The notes beneath the pieces were generated by a model, which ran no database searches, was not told the DNA's origin, and worked only from the letters and a program-made list of their open reading frames with translations. This document shows, in pieces, positions 63,465 through 64,000 of a DNA stretch of 64,000 nt (positions are counted from its first letter, which is position 1; every line of letters begins with the position of its first letter). Origin of the DNA: an uncultured Lachnospiraceae bacterium (lineage in GTDB: Bacteria; Bacillota; Clostridia; Lachnospirales; Lachnospiraceae); the NCBI GenBank assembly GCA_944384105.1, contig CALWSC010000064.1, positions 1 through 64,000 on the forward strand, written 5' to 3'. The position numbers were made by a program, and so were the translations under genes.

Positions 63465-63857
63465 ATGGATAACATTTGGAATGAATTGTATAGTGCGGCA
63501 ATGGAAGTACTTAATCCCCGTAAATTATCCCGTACAGTAGACGCGGGCGGTGTTTCCGCTGCGGTCGAATCTGTTTCGGGAAAAATTTATGTTGGTGTCT
63601 GCATCGATACCGCCTGTACACTGGGTATATGTGCTGAACGCAATGCCATATTCCATATGATTACAAATGGAGAGAACGCTATTCGCCGCGTTATAGCTGT
63701 CAATCGAAGCGGCAAAGTGATTCCGCCCTGCGGTGCCTGTCGAGAATTTATGACACAGCTTATGCCGGACAGTTATCGTTCCATTGAAATTATGCTGGAT
63801 TACGAAAATGAGAAAATCGTCACATTGGGAAGTCTTACCCCTGAATGGTGGATATAA
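63465..63857 (+). CDS. Cytidine-deaminase-like zinc hydrolase (second copy)
   Basis: A 130-residue member of the cytidine/blasticidin-S deaminase fold. Zinc site: GICAERNAIFHMI (Cys and catalytic Glu) and VIPPCGACREFM (two Cys). It lacks the usual substrate-binding CNIENAAY stretch; at that place it reads VGVCIDTACTL. Its substrate may therefore differ from that of the Cdd in the nucleoside operon. AGGAG precedes the ATG. It is a single gene, divergent from the FUSC gene and convergent with the edge gene. Confidence 0.8.
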   Translation: MDNIWNELYSAAMEVLNPRKLSRTVDAGGVSAAVESVSGKIYVGVCIDTACTLGICAERNAIFHMITNGENAIRRVIAVNRSGKVIPPCGACREFMTQLMPDSYRSIEIMLDYENEKIVTLGSLTPEWWI

Positions 63858-63869
63858 CGCAGCGTATTG

Positions 63870-64000
63870 TTATACTTTCCTGCGCGATAAAAAAATCCCA
63901 ACGATTGCCGCAATAAAAATGATCGGCGCAGTTCTGACAAACAGCCATTCCAACGCATGAAAAGCTGCGCCGGCAACTGCGGTTTCAGGGTCGCTGAAAT
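63870..64000 (-). CDS. C-terminal end of a membrane protein running off the right edge (partial)
   Basis: An open frame on the minus strand enters from the window edge and stops at TAA (63872-63870). The visible 42 residues hold one membrane helix (APIIFIAAIVGIFLSRRKV) after DPETAVAGAAFHALEWLFV. Family not recognisable. It converges with the deaminase-like gene only 12 bases away. Confidence 0.55.
   Translation of the reverse strand, partial: FSDPETAVAGAAFHALEWLFVRTAPIIFIAAIVGIFLSRRKV

Noticed and set aside
63254..63475. 73-codon minus-strand frame upstream of the FUSC gene
   Set aside because: It covers the promoter and leader of the FUSC gene and has no ribosome site.

Overview
The window reads as chromosome of a gut-type Clostridia, most likely Lachnospiraceae. 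This rests on AGGAGG-type ribosome sites, families common in that group (DUF4317, YhgE/Pip, YesN-type transmembrane AraC regulators, CUT1 sugar importers, a RelQ-like alarmone synthetase) and a dense operon layout. Genus is not identified. No rRNA, tRNA, CRISPR array, integrase or insertion sequence was recognised. The part from about 6 to 26 kb looks richer in G+C than the rest (judged by eye).

Left part (0-7.3 kb): an XRE regulator, a decayed XRE remnant, a MazG-like pyrophosphohydrolase overlapping a large nuclease-like/DUF2075 helicase, a short DUF4317 protein, a cupin-AraC regulator, an HPr-like protein without the phosphorylatable histidine, a Bcp peroxiredoxin and the tRNA methyltransferase TrmO.

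DNA-repair run (7.4-20.7 kb, minus strand): recQ, sbcD, sbcC, an OGG-type glycosylase and an OLD-type ATPase/TOPRIM protein. It continues without a visible break into a domain-permuted GH3 glycosidase and a 1-phosphofructokinase. An rRNA-methyltransferase-like gene diverges from recQ.

Middle (21.9-36.9 kb): a membrane protein, a PH-domain protein, a RelA/SpoT-domain synthetase, a TetR regulator coupled to a SulP/STAS transporter, and a divergent 1089-residue YhgE/Pip protein. Two magnesium-type P-type ATPase operons follow. They carry a receiverless OmpR-type DNA-binding protein, a DUF3784 protein and a 55-residue membrane peptide. Both operons are preceded by the same pair of 11-bp direct repeats.

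Catabolic cluster (37.0-48.4 kb): a CUT1 ABC importer (two permeases, one lipoprotein), a probable six-hairpin (alpha/alpha)6 protein and three uroporphyrinogen-decarboxylase-superfamily genes, one frameshifted. A divergent transmembrane AraC regulator probably controls it. The substrate is unknown.

Nucleoside operon (48.4-60.9 kb, minus strand): udp, cdd, deoB, a BMP-family nucleoside ABC importer (four genes), guanine deaminase, a Crp/Fnr regulator, punA, add, deoC and a YgjV-like gene. Together they import nucleosides, deaminate and phosphorolyse them, and send the pentose to glycolysis. A perfect 12-bp dyad sits near -41.5 of the predicted promoter, where a Crp-family activator would bind.

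Right edge (61-64 kb): a FUSC-family membrane protein whose start region is out of frame across A7/A8 tracts, a second cytidine-deaminase-like protein, and the end of a membrane protein that runs off the window.
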